The notes below the pieces were generated by a model. That model was not told the origin of the DNA. It saw nothing but the letters and a program-made list of their open reading frames with translations, and ran no database searches. Below are positions 1-11,236 of a DNA stretch of 64,000 nucleotides, piece by piece. The number at the start of each line of letters is the position of its first letter. The first letter of the stretch is position 1. The stretch comes from Eucalyptus grandis (Eukaryota > Streptophyta > Magnoliopsida > Myrtales > Myrtaceae). The position numbers and the translations under genes were made by a program. Where the stretch lies: assembly GCF_016545825.1 (NCBI RefSeq), contig NC_052617.1:1064001-1128000 (forward strand), written 5' to 3'.

Positions 1-322
1 CTCCTTTGCTCTGTTTCCTCTTGGTCCTCTCTATCCTCTATCTCTGGAACAAAACTTTGTAAGTTCCTTAAGGCCAGAGCGGAAATGGCAACATCATCCT
101 CATCTTCTTTATCCTACAAGATGAGTGCTCTTTTTTTCTTTTTTTTTGATAGAGCTGTCATGGGCTCTTTACCTTTTCGTTTTGCAGCCACAAAGTCTTG
201 ACGAGTCTTGACAGCAGACTTCTCCTTAAATTGCTCTAAAGCCTTGTTTACCTCCTTCAGACGCATCTTTAAAACCATTTTCAGTCCCACCACCATTTGA
301 TCACAAGTTCGAACACACAGAA
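1..322 (-). pseudogene. C-terminal part of split env-position / plant-transposon-type protein
   Basis: This minus-strand frame is open from about 322 down to at least 114 and encodes a lysine- and glutamate-rich, probably coiled-coil segment ending in a run of basic residues. It is the continuation of the frame at 3805-4971: if the intervening LTR and one copy of its CAGAA target duplication are ignored, the codon phase matches exactly across the junction. A stop falls at 114-116, and the frame does not continue to the window edge. By position (downstream of a Sirevirus pol on the same strand) and composition it fits the env-like third reading frame known from SIRE-type copia elements, or equally the family called 'putative plant transposon protein'. 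Function is not established. I am confident about the split, less about the name. Confidence 0.5.
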
Positions 323-1081
323 TGTAACACCCCGATCCCTTCGCAGGTCGTTACCAGTGCCGATGTTACATCTTATTACCGTTTTTGTCTCGTACTTAAA
401 ACAAGCGTCGCCAAATCATAGGCATTTTTTTTTTTAAAGCGGTCCCAGCGCGACTCATAGCGGAAGCAAATCAAACATCACCATCTATCCCCCTACCAAT
501 CCATGATACAAATACACACCAGCTAAACATCGGGATTTTATAAACAACTTCGACGCTTTGCTTACATACTTATATATATATCAAGATGGGGTTCCCTTCG
601 GGTCGGTACAAAACAAGAAAGGTTAGGACTCTGCCATGTCCTACCTAAAATCTCAAAAAGAAGCCTCGACCCCTAACATCATACGCGCACAAAACCCTCC
701 CATCGAAAGCGTCGACTATCTACATCAAAAAAAGATCCAGCTCCTACTCATCGCGTGCAGGTCTCACACCCAACCCGGTGCATCGGGTGGTGGCGGCGGC
801 GGCATCCTCGCATAGCTCCATCCCATCGAACATGCACAAAATGAACTCTTGTATGACAGGGCCCCACCCAGGCCGATATCATACATCACTAGACATCGCA
901 CTCGGATAAAAGACAGTCCGAGAACAGAGGGACAATCTATCTCCGCACACTCAACCTCTACATCAGACGGTAGACCATAGAATACACCACGCGTGACGGC
1001 GGAAGCAAAGATATTGGCTAATCTGAAATGTTATCCCCAAAAGGGGTGAGTACAACCACTAAGCAGATAGGGAAATCCAAT

Positions 1082-1430
1082 AACAACTCAATGCATCATG
1101 CATATCATCATACATGCATAGCAGGCATAACTTACCTTGCAGCCAAGCACACACACTTATCATGCATATCCTATCATGCATATCATATCATGGGTGATCA
1201 TCATATCACATCACATGTCATCATCATCATCATCATCATGCATATCATCATGGGTGATCATCATATCACATCACATGTCATCTTCATCATCATCATGCAT
1301 ATCATCATGCATATTATCATACATATCATGCCATGGGTGATCATCATATCACATCATATATCATCATCATCCTCATCATCATGCATATCATCATGCATAT
1401 CATGCCATGCATATCATCATGTCATGGTTA
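1082..1430. repeat. CAT/ATC-rich tandem repeat inside solo LTR
   Basis: Irregular tandem units of ATGCATATCATC and of GGGTGATCATCATATCACATC, the longer type occurring at about 1192, 1252 and 1335, with uninterrupted ATC runs between them. The block lies in the same relative part of the LTR where related LTRs in this window carry other tandem repeats. Confidence 0.85.
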
Positions 1431-3219
1431 AATTTTCATCTTTATCTTTCAATTTTGATCACCACATCACCCATTCATCAATCTCATCATCAATTTCATC
1501 ATCAACCCTTCGGGCAAAAACCTCCGACAGGGCTCCCGGCAAACTCAGCCATCCCATGGCCACCGGGCTTCCGGCCTTTACCCTTCTAGCCAGGCATCCC
1601 GCACCTAAATCCTGGCATCGCGAGGCATTCCCTTCGGGCAAAGACCTCCGACAGGGCTTCCGGCCCCCCACATTCCGGGCATCCTGAATCTCCCGGGGAA
1701 TCTCTGGAATTACGCCACTAGGCCACCGGACATCATCATCCACCACAACCACATCCTCATTTTCCATCATCCACATATACCCTTTCTTTATCTCAATTTA
1801 CCATGGCAATTGGCATGGTATCAAACAAATCACACTTGACATGGAATTCACACTTGCATCTCAATTCATATGTCATACACATGCCAAAACTTTATCCCAT
1901 ACACATCTCAATTCAATACATGTACAATGACCATGTCATACGCATACCAATACTTTATCATATATACATCTCAATCCAATACATGTGCAAAGACTTCATC
2001 GCACATATGCCACACAACTAGAACTGAATCCATGGCCAAATAAAAATCCATTTTATTTTATTATTATTTTATTATTATATTATTATATTTTCATAAATAA
2101 ATCTTAAATTTAATATCTATGATTTTCCCAAAATCATAATATTCACACAATCATTAAACAACCAATAGAATCACAATTTCATACAAAATTCATGGCCAAA
2201 TTGAATTTCTCATAATTTCACAATTTCCATAAAATAGCACATGATATTCGGATAATGACCAGAATTGCACAGTTTCCGAATAAATTCGATTAAAATACTC
2301 ATATGGCCTTCAAAAATTACTAACTTTTACAGGGTGATAGCCAACACATTTTCGTGCACTTTTCATGCAGAACTCTAAGCCAAATTATTTTTAGATTAAT
2401 TTATACAACCCCACGCAACTTCTGGAACCACTACCGAGTCGTCCAGAATACACTTCTGTGAAATTTTTACATTTCACCCATCTATTCTTTTTCGTTTCCT
2501 CTGAAATTTTAGTATGTTATGTATCAAGGTGTCCTTTACAAGTTTCATGAAAAGATATAGGTCAAATAACCAGATTATGGTCACCATTTAAGTCCATGAA
2601 GTCTCGGGTGTCTCGAAATACTTCACCAGAACCATCTTTTTCAAGATCTAACCGATTCACCGAGCTATACTTGTTATTTTTGCTTAAAATTTGACTATGT
2701 TGTAGCTTAAGGTGTTACCTTCAACTTTCAAGAAGACAACAAAGTGAGATCTCCAACAGAAATCAACATGCAATCAAGAAATCAACAAGAGGTCAGTGAA
2801 AATTTCGCAGATCTAAAGTCTCCGTACAATAGAACTTTTGACCCCTCAAATCTCCATCGTTTTCTACTAATTTTTAGTATGTCATAGTAAAAGACGTTAG
2901 CTTCAACTTTCATGAAGACACCGAAGCCAAAATCGAACTCCAAACACACATGCAAACTCAAACAAGCTACTGACTCCAACAAACCGAACAAGAGCAGTCA
3001 CACGGTTTACAAATAACCAACTCTTACCTCGGTTTTTCGCACGAATCATACCTAGAATCTAACATGCAAACACCACAACAAACATGCAAGAGAAGTTACA
3101 GACTCCACTTGCCTTAAAGATGAACAAGCAACGACGAACGGCGACGATCGGACGGCGAACGGACGGCACACCCCTCCGGCTCCGCCTCCTCTCCTGTCGG
3201 TTTCTCCCTTCCGCTCGAA

Positions 3220-3220
<1 letters not shown>

Positions 3221-3246
<26 letters not shown>
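3221..3246. repeat. (TC)13 microsatellite
   Basis: Thirteen uninterrupted TC dinucleotides. Seen from the minus (presumed sense) strand this is a (GA)n tract. Comparable CT or GA tracts recur in the other LTRs of this type at 38388, 44223 and 63604, which suggests a conserved promoter-proximal element rather than chance. Confidence 0.9.
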
Positions 3247-3250
<4 letters not shown>

Positions 3251-3804
3251 TCTCTTTGGACAAAATGAAGCAAAGAACCGGCCATCTCTCTCTCCTCATC
3301 CTTTTTATATCCCCTTAATCCCATCATTAGCAATCATTGCTTTGCCTAAAGATTAACCAATGCATGCTCTTGTCCCTTGCCACTTGTCATTTTTATTTTT
3401 GAATTTGGATGGGCTTGGGCTTAGGCCCATCCGGCCACTCCCTTGGGCTGGTCGAATTCTCCTTCTTGGGCTCTAATGGGCCGACAAGCTTGGCCCACCA
3501 AGCTTTAGGCCAATGGGTCCAAGGCCCATTCCAAAAATAACCCTCCTTTTCCCTTTTTTTTTTTTGAATTCCTTTCTATAAATATTTCCAAATTCAAATT
3601 TCATCTTGGCCAAAGTCTTGGGACACTTTGTTTATTAAGATTTAAATTTAAAATCTCATGGCCAATTATTAATCTATAAATTTAAATACACAAATCATCA
3701 AATTAAAAGACAAATTGGCTAAGGCATAAGCCAAAAGAAATTCTATCACCTAATTAGGAACTTCAACTCACCTTATGGCTTGTCATTAAATTTGGGATGC
3801 CACA

Positions 3805-4971
3805 CAGAATTTTGGGAGGCTGAATGTTAAAATGTCTGAATAGTTGAGTAACAAGTGCTAAATAAGGAAGTTGGCCCTTGTCCTTCACCACTGATCTATA
3901 CATGTGAAACATGATAGTGTGTGGTAGGGAGAACTTTTTACCAGCATTGATAGCATACATCAACTTCACTTCTGAATTGGAGATATCGGTCTTTGATGTG
4001 GATTTGGGTCTAAGACAATTAATCACAATCTTGTGAAGCAAGACATTTGAGGCACTCATCCTCAAATACGAAATTCGGCCTTCTGCCATTCCATCTTGAA
4101 CAAGCTCCACAGTCGCATGACCAATAGACACACTAATTGATTGGAACATCCCTCTCTCTACTCAATCACATCAACCAGAGTGTCCATATCAACCACATAA
4201 TCATTGTCTCTAACACTGAAAGAAAATCTATTCGCATCCAAAAAGCTTAGATTGGAATAGAAATATGTAGTAAGTTTTGGATGGGCTACAGTAGTTTCAA
4301 AGCAAAATCGTTCAAGTTGAAGTAAAGTAAATTTCTCGCACAACTTCACGTTCGGAGAATCGAAAAAATCAAAATCCACACTCCTTGGGTTCATCACCCC
4401 TCACTTCAGCAACTTAGAGTAAGTTCGCTTATGTTCCTCAGAACGAAAAAGATCTGCTCTTTTTCCTCGAATGCTCGCAGCAACACCCATTCTAGACTTA
4501 AAATGAGTGAACATCTTTTCATCATCATTTCCATTAGGTTGACTAAATCCTCCAACATGTGGATCACTTGGGAAATTCGCAAAAGCCCTTCTACCGAGCC
4601 AGCAGAGCAATCCCCAAACGTTCCATCGTTTGTAAAAAGTGGGTTTCATTTCTGTACCATTTTTCTTTCAAAAGTTCATCAATAAATGTCATTTGAGAAC
4701 CTCCATCCTTTAAGGCAGAGTAGAGTTTGAAGTTAAAAGTGGGCTTTTGAGTTCTTACAAGTTCGGCATCCTCAATAATTTCTTCCTCCGCTTGATGTTG
4801 CTAAACATTATGTGGTCTAGCCTGAGGAGAATGGGGCGGTTGAGAATGTTGTGGACTCTGCTATTGCCTTGGAGATTCTTCTTCCTCGGTAAGGTCAAAG
4901 TACGTAGGACCCTCACGCATATCCTTTGGTCCCCTGTTTGCAATTCTTGAAGACTTTCTTCGGAAAGACAT
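3805..4971 (-). pseudogene. N-terminal and central part of split env-position / plant-transposon-type protein
   Basis: The start codon is at 4971-4969, followed by a basic N-terminus and a proline/glutamine-rich stretch, then a conserved-looking core (4650-3810). The core contains the features I associate with the 'putative plant transposon protein' family: an F-R-S-E-E-H motif near 4455, a V-D-F-D-F-F motif near 4370, and an F-Y-S-N-L motif followed by S-F-S-V-R near 4230. There are several lesions: stops at about 4861 and 4820, a frame change near 4620, stops at 4401 and 4158, and finally the LTR insertion after codon phase 'ttctg' at 3805. It lies 425 bp downstream of the RNase H stop of the copia element on the same strand, the place where Sireviruses carry an env-like gene. 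A proline-rich N-terminus and a coiled-coil tail also agree with SIRE-type env-like proteins. Homology to viral envelope proteins is not shown. Confidence 0.55.
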
Positions 4972-5395
4972 TCTCACAATCTTTGAGGATTTCCAAACTT
5001 GATTCGCGAGAAAGATAAAAACTTTAAAGATTACACTAGAGAGAAAAAGTAAGAAGGTGATGTTCTGTGCTTCTAGGGTTTGTGAGTGAAAAAGAAGACA
5101 AACGGTATTTAAAGCAATCAAAACGGGGTATACAGATCGTCATAAATGGAAAAATTAAAAATGCCTTTTCAAAAATAACTGCTTTTTTGAAGATAAATAA
5201 CTGCCAAAAAGATAACTTCTTTTTCAAAAAGAATGATTGCTATAATTGCAAAAACTTGTAAAAATAACATCAATCAATTGTAGATTAATAGACAATCATA
5301 CATTTTCGAGTTTTTATCTGAAAGATAAATTTCTAAAACCGAAATAACTTACAGTCGTGTTCCTTGATCTTCTGAGTCTGAGCATCTTTAAACTT
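4972..5395 (-). other. Spacer between copia pol and the env-position frame
   Basis: AT-rich spacer of 424 bp with no convincing reading frame. It holds short direct repeats of the type AAAAAGATAAC / AAAAAGAATGA around 5200-5235. It could carry signals for expression of the downstream frame, but nothing specific is recognised. Confidence 0.4.
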
Positions 5396-6898
5396 TTATC
5401 CTCGAGTCTGAGCTTCTTCAGACTTTAAGATATTAAGTCTAGATTGAATAGACTCAATTTGACTTTTCTCTAATGACTTTGTAAAACTGTGCGCCAGCTG
5501 ATTCTTTGAGTCAATGAATTGAATTAAGACTTCTCCATTTTGAACATAGTCTCCAATAAAGTGATGTCGAATCTCTATATGCTTTGCTCTTGAGTGAATA
5601 ATTGGATTCTTGGTGAGATTGATTGCGCTTGTGTTGTTACATTTAATCTCAGTGCATGAGTCTTCGATTCCAAAATCTTTTAACTATTGTTTTATTCATA
5701 AGATTTGAGAACAACAACTTCCAAGAGCCACATACTCTGCTTCTGCTATTGAGAGAGCTACAATACTTTGCTTCCTTGAAAACCAAGATATTGTCATGTT
5801 ACCAAGCAATTGACAAGTACCCAAGGTGCTCTTTCTATCAACCCTGCATCTTGTTAGATCTGTGTCTGAGTATCTAAGAAGAGTGAAGTCTCCCTCTTTA
5901 GGATACCATAAACCTAACTTAGAGGTTGTTGCAACGTAATTGATGATGTGTTTCGCAGGACTTAGATGAGATTCTTTGGGATCTGATTGAAATCTAGCAT
6001 AAATGCAAACACCAAACAAGATGTCAGGTCTAAATGCAGTAAGATAAAGAAGTGAACCAATAATATTCATGTATAGCTTCTAGTCAACTTTCTTTCCTCC
6101 GTCATCTTTGTCTAGCTTCGAAGAACTTGACATTGGTATATCAATCTTTTTGCAATTTTCCAAACTGAATTTTTTAACAAGTTCTTTAGCATATTTTTCT
6201 TGGTGGATGAAAATTCATTCTTTCAATTATTTCACTTGTAGTTCAAGAAAAAACAATAGTTCACCTATCATGCTCATCTCGAATTCATCTTGCATAGACT
6301 TAGAGAATTTCTTGCATAGATTTTCATTAGGCGATCCCAAAATAATATCATCAACATAGATTTGAACAAGTAAAAAGTTTTTACTTTCTCTTTTAATAAA
6401 TAGAGTAGTATCTACTTTACCTTTAACAAAATCATTTTGGATTAAAAACTTACTTAACCTGTCGTACCAAGCTTAAGGTGCTTGCTTTAAACCATATAGC
6501 GCATTTTTCAGTCTGAATACAGAGTCTGGTTTCCTTGGGTCTTTAAAATCGGGAGGTTGTTCCACATAGACTTCTTATTGGATAAATCCATTTAGGAATG
6601 CACTTTTGACGTCTATTTGGAATAACCTGAAATTCTTAAAACAAGATAAAACAAATAATAATCTAATTGCTTCTAACCTTACTACTGGTACGTAAGTCTC
6701 ATCATAGTCTATCCCTTCTTCTTGCGTATATCCTTTGGCCACGAGTCTTGCTTTGTTCCTTATAACTTTTCCTTTCTCGTCCATCTTATTCCGGAAAACC
6801 CATTTAGCTTCAATAACAAATTTACCTTTTGGTTTAGAAGTTAATTCCCAAACATCGTTAATACTTAACTACCTAAGTTTTTCTTGCATAGCTTCAAT
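5396..6898 (-). pseudogene. Reverse transcriptase-RNase H of Sirevirus-type copia element (decayed)
   Basis: Minus-strand remnants in order: RT start near 6784 with the block A-R-L-V-A-K-G-Y-T-Q-E-E-G and the typical I-D-V-K-S-A-F-L-N-G at about 6600; the catalytic Y-V-D-D at about 6350; the L-Y-L-T-A-x-R-P-D-I block at about 6030; the RNase H S-W-x-S-R-K-Q-S at about 5790; and the C-terminal A-E-Y-V-A then T-K-N-P region ending at a stop at 5396-5398. Lesions include stops near 6574, 6470, 6090 and 5690 and in-frame changes around each. The wording of the RT blocks (Y-T-Q-E-E-G-I-D-Y-D-E-T-Y) is typical of the SIRE/Maximus lineage. The protein would convert element RNA into cDNA inside cytoplasmic particles; this copy cannot. 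Confidence 0.85.
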
Positions 6899-8200
6899 CT
6901 AGCTTTCGTTAGTTAAAGCTTCTTCTATGCTTTTGGGTTCTATTTCAGAAATAAGAGCCACAATGCTAGACTCTTCATGCCTTTTGGATCTTGTACGAAT
7001 CCCTTCATCAATGTCATCAATAATGAGTTTTTTGGGATGACTAGACTTGTGCTTCCAGTTGCTAGTTGGTCTGATAGTCTGCTGATCTTTTTCTTCATTT
7101 GATTCTTCAAAATTCATTCATTGTTGACCTTCTATAGTTTGAGCGGCTACAGGGGAATTAGACTTTGTAGAGTCTGAAGTAGGTTCAAATTCTTTAGGTT
7201 GAGTCTGGATCGATTGATTTTGTATAAGGTCTTGAAATTTGACATTCATCGATTCTTCTACAGATTGAGTCTTCTTGTTGTATACTCTGTAAGCTTTACT
7301 GGTGGTTGAATATCCAAGGAAGATTCCTTCATCTAACTTTTCTTCAAACTTACCAATTCGATCATTTGCATTTTTCAATATAAAACATTTGCAACCAAAC
7401 ACATGAAAATAGGAAACAATTGGCTTCTTTCCTTTGAACAACTCACAGGGAGTTTTCTCTAAAATTGGCCTTAAGAAAACTCTGTTAATGATATAGCATG
7501 CTGTAAAGACTACTTCAGCCCAAAAACAAGAAAAATATTGCTTTCAATTAAAAGTGTTCTAGCCATTTCTTGCAACGATCTATTCTTCCTTTCCACAACT
7601 CCATTATGTTCTGCAATGTAAGGAGAGGACAACATATGTTGAAAACCAGATTCATTACAGAATTTAGCATAGTCTTGATTTTCAAACTCACCTCTACGGT
7701 ATGTATGTATGCTTGAAATAACATACCCTTTCTCATTCTGTACTTTCTTAACAAACTTTAAAAAATGAGAGAAGGTTTCAGACTTAATTGCCAGAAAGTA
7801 TACCCAAGTAAATCATGAATAATCATCCACTATTACTAGGCAATATCTCTTTCCACCAATACTTTGAGTTCTAATTGGTCCAAAGAGATCCATATGCAGG
7901 AACTGCAGTACACGATTAGTGGAAACTTGATTTATTGGTTTGAAAGAACTTCTAGCCTATTTTCCTAACACGCATTATGTGCATATTTCAGATATTTGGT
8001 ATGTCAGGTTGGGTAGCCCATGAACAAGCTTCTTTGAAGAGATCTTGGCAATTTGCTTCATGTTGATATGGCCAAGTTTTCGATGCCAGAGATTAGGTTC
8101 CTCTTGAATTGAAATTAGACATTGAGATTTTTCTGGTTTGATGTCCAAGAGATAGATGTTCACATGTCTTTACCTAGTGAAAGTTTGAGAGAAGTCTTTA
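6899..8200 (-). pseudogene. Integrase region of Sirevirus-type copia element (decayed)
   Basis: The GAG-pre-integrase zinc-binding segment is at 8120-7975, with L-W-H-R-K-L-G-H-I-N. The integrase core is present in pieces between about 7930 and 7450. The C-terminal part at 7441-7118 carries the F-G-C-K-C-F motif and the F-L-G-Y-S block common to copia integrases, and a serine/glutamate-rich linker to RT follows at 7117-6899. Stops and frameshifts separate the pieces (for example at 7118 and 7975), so no integrase could be made. Integrase normally inserts the cDNA and generates 5-bp target duplications. Confidence 0.8.
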
Positions 8201-9379
8201 CTGGTTCCTGAACATATTCCTTTTTAAAAATTGATTTTGAACCCTGTGTCACACAATTGACTGATACTCAGCAAGTTGTAATTGAGTCATTCTACTAAGG
8301 AGACGTTGTTGATTATGAGACTTCCAATTTTTACTGTTTTGCATCCGACAATTCTTCCTTTGCTATTTCCACCAAAGGAAACTTTTCTACCATTAACTTG
8401 CATAAGCTTTATGAAGCAACTTGAATCTCCTGTCATATGTCTTGAGCATCCACTATCCAAGTACCATTTGACATTTTTCTTGATAGTGACCTGCATTTAA
8501 AAAAGAAACTCAAGCTTTCTTTGGTGCCCACACTTTCTTGGGTCCAATGAAGTTAGTGCAACATATAGTCTTTGCCCAATCCCTCTTAGTAGGTTTCCAA
8601 ATCATGGGACATTTTTTTCTCAAAGTGTTATGAGCTGTTGCACTTAGAACATCTAAGAGCACTACGACCAACAGGTTTTACAAAGAATTTTTGAAAATGA
8701 TTTCTATAGAAGGCCTTTGTAGGTCTCTATTTGATTATTTCCTTTACTTTTGGAAAATCAATTAGAGAAATGGTTTCAGAAGTCATTCCCAAGCCTAATT
8801 TGTTAAAGTAAGATCTTTGTGCTGAAAGAATCTTTTTCAATTTCTCAGATCCTATAGAAAACCTTTTTGAGATACTTGAAATATCATTTTTCAAAAGTGT
8901 ATTTTCTTTTGAAAGAGATTATGCATTTTCTTTCAAAGTAATAAAACTTTTATCTAGATTTTCGAACTTTTCTTTCCAAACATTCTTTTGTTGCTTCAGT
9001 GTAGAATTTTCCCTTTTTAGCTTAGAAATTCTCTTAAGAAAGGTTTTGAGATTAAGACACAATTCATTAATATATTAGAGGCTTTAGTATGAATTTTTAA
9101 ATTATTTACCTTGATTTCACTGTCTGAGTCTGTATCTGTCTCAGAGTTTGAATCTGATTCTGATTTTGTCATTAAACAAATATTAGCATAATCATCATCA
9201 CTCTCTTCGCATTCGATATCACTCCAATTCTCTACTTTGAGTGTCTTTTTGTATTTCTCAGCTTTTCCTTTATTTTTCTTCAGCAAGGGACAGTTGGGTC
9301 TGATGTGTCCTTTTTTCTTGCATTCAAAACAAATCACATCTTTATTGGATTCATCGTCTTCAACTTATTTATTTTGAAA
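8201..9379 (-). pseudogene. Nucleocapsid zinc knuckle and protease of Sirevirus-type copia element
   Basis: Near 9335 a CCHC zinc knuckle reads C-F-E-C-K-K-K-G-H-I-R-P-N-C, the nucleocapsid RNA-binding motif. It is followed by a long Ser/Asp/Glu-rich acidic stretch (9250-9110). At 8496-8287 the aspartic protease active site is visible as Y-L-D-S-G-C-S-R-H-M-T-G. The catalytic D-S-G is intact, but the segment between (9016-8497) is interrupted by stops. The protease would mature the Gag-Pol polyprotein. Confidence 0.82.
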
Positions 9380-10220
9380 CTTTTAAGAGCTTTGTTTCTT
9401 CCAATTGAATCTTCTTCCATTTTTGTTCAATTTTCTGAACCTTCTTATCATGAGAGCAAGCTCTTCATCGTCCATATCGTCTTCAGAATCTATAACATCA
9501 TAATCATCATTAGATTTTAAAGCAATAGATTTTTTTACCTTTGGGATCTTCATCTTCATTGATTTGCTCCACTTCATAAGACTAAAGAGTACCAATCGAT
9601 TCGTCAACAGAGAGTGGCATGATCCTTTGTGTCTCCCTTATTAATGTCTTTACGTGATTCCAATCTTTGGAAAGTCTACGCAATAATTTGTTAACCTTCA
9701 TGGGTCCTAAGATTGGTTGACCTTGATACTCAAGACCATTCACGATTTTTGTAAAACGACTAAACATGTCCGTGATAGATTCTTCTGGCTTCATCTTAAA
9801 GGCTTCATATTGATCGAGCAAAATATTGATTCTAGTCTCTTTCACTCGATCAGTCTCTTCATACGTAATATGCAGCCTATCCCAAACTTCTTTAGCTGTT
9901 TCACAAGAAGTTATTCTATTATATATAGTAGGAGATAATGCACAATATAAGGAGTAAATTGCTTTTGCATCAAGAGCTTGTCTCTTAGTTATCTCTTCTT
10001 GAGTCATCTCGCTAGCCTCTACAACTTCTTTTTCCCTTTTTGAGACTATTGTAGCTTTAGGAATGATTCCTTTGTCTACCACATCCCATTCCAGAGGATC
10101 TTTCGATCTTAGGAATGCTTTCATCTTGTTTTTTCAAATGGTGTATTCCTTTCCATCAAAATAAGATGGTCTGGTGTTGCTTTGCCCTTCAACCAAACCT
10201 GGAGCCAATATACTAGCCAT
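9380..10220 (-). pseudogene. Gag of Sirevirus-type copia element
   Basis: The start codon at 10220-10218 lies 50 bp inside the primer-binding site and opens with M-A-S-I-L-A-P-G. Soon after comes Y-F-D-G-K-E-Y-T-I followed by TGA where a tryptophan is expected (the usual W-K-x-K-M block follows directly). From 10124 to 9582 the UBN2/DUF4219-type Gag core is open for 180 codons, with Y-x-A-L-S-P, the T-A-K-E-V-W-D-R-L block and the I-x-R-x-L-S-K-D-W block. A stop at 9582 and a frame change precede the acidic segment at 9550-9440. Gag would form the virus-like particle. Confidence 0.85.
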
Positions 10221-10269
10221 GGATCTTTAACTCTGAAGTAAAAACAGTTCAATTTAAATAAGTACACAT

Positions 10270-10281
10270 GCTCTAATACCA
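10270..10281 (-). other. Primer-binding site (tRNA-iMet type)
   Basis: On the minus strand this reads TGGTATTAGAGC, one mismatch from the standard plant initiator-Met PBS TGGTATCAGAGC. It is separated from the LTR end (CA at 10285-10284) by two bases, as expected for a copia element. Confidence 0.85.
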
Positions 10282-10283
10282 AT

Positions 10284-11236
10284 TGATATTGCTAGCTGAT
10301 ATGGCTAATATAAGTACCTAGAGGGGGGTGAATAGGTATAAAGAGTAATTTCTTATGATAATCACACAATACTAAAAGTTGATAGAAATGAGACAATTTT
10401 TCCTCGTCAATAAACAAACAACGATCAAAGTAAGACTGAGAGTAGGGAAGAGAAAATTGAACACGAGGTTTATAGTGGTTCGGCTTATTTCAAGCCTACG
10501 TCCACTCTTCTGCACTGACAGCCCACTGGCTGGATTCCACTATGAATAAAGAGATATTACAAGATCTGTTCTTCCTTGATTTCTTGGTGTAGAAGATCTA
10601 CCACACTCTCTCAAGGTATCACTAAGTATAAACTCTCTTTGTGTGTATAGTTTCTCTCAATATGAATCGACTAATAATCAAGGAGCTTCAGACTCTGGAA
10701 TTTCTCTATCGAGCACACACTAGAATAACTCGAATGTCTTCTTTTTATACTCCTTTATGCCACCATACCCATTGGCACTTACCAAAGGAATTCTTCCAAT
10801 CTTCCCGTTGGACAGAATCAATTAAGAAGGTCATTCGAGCTATTAAAGGAACATGTCGATAGCCCATCAATCCTGTTCGCCCATACAATCAGAATCTTGG
10901 TTTCCAAGAATAGAACCTTCTAAGAATATTTCGTCAATCATCGGATCTTCAAACGATTTTAATTTCGAATAAATAATCCGTTATATCAAATCCAGCCAAG
11001 AGACCTTCTCCAGTCGATAAGACCAAATCCTTAACCAAACACTTTAGCTCTGGATCGTCTTCGTCGCTAGATTAGAAACTGTCAATGAGAATAGTCTTGA
11101 GTCTCGAGTCTTGTGTGATGAGTCTGGTGATCTGAAAGTCTTCAGACTCTAAGTACAAGGGTCTGCACAACTTCAAATCTAGACTGATAGAAACGTTTTG
11201 TCAACTTCAAAACACTCTAGAGAGATTTCTCCAACA
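10284..11236 (-). mobile_element. 5' LTR of Sirevirus-type copia element (LTR A, 953 bp)
   Basis: On the minus strand it starts TGTTGGAGAAATCTC at 11236 and ends ...ATATCA at 10284, next to the PBS. It holds repeated AGACTC/GAGTCTGA words (11080-11170), typical of plant LTR enhancers, and the CCTCTAGG-type end common in Sireviruses. A second LTR of about the same length abuts it at 11237. The matching 3' LTR would lie to the left of the window, since none is seen after the env-position frame. Confidence 0.8.

Larger units (their letters stand above)
323..3804 (-). mobile_element. Solo LTR, probable Ty3/gypsy-type, 3.48 kb
   Basis: The element begins TGTAACACCCCGATCC at 323 and ends GGGATGCCACA at 3804, so both termini are TG...CA. 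It is flanked by a perfect 5-bp target duplication, CAGAA at 318-322 and 3805-3809. No gag or pol frame is visible inside, so this is a solo LTR. The sense strand is taken as minus because related LTRs here begin TGTGACATC in that direction; this is an inference. It holds a CAT-rich tandem repeat at 1082-1430, a CCGGGC-rich stretch at 1500-1700 and a (TC)13 tract at 3221-3246. Reading frames within it (for example 1028-1687) are low-complexity His/Ser/Ile products of the repeat and are not genes. It interrupts the frame at 1-322 / 3805-4971. Confidence 0.85.

Noticed and set aside
1028..1687. 219-codon plus-strand frame rich in His, Ser and Ile
   Set aside because: It follows a CAT/ATC tandem repeat inside a solo LTR; the three frames look alike and no domain is present.
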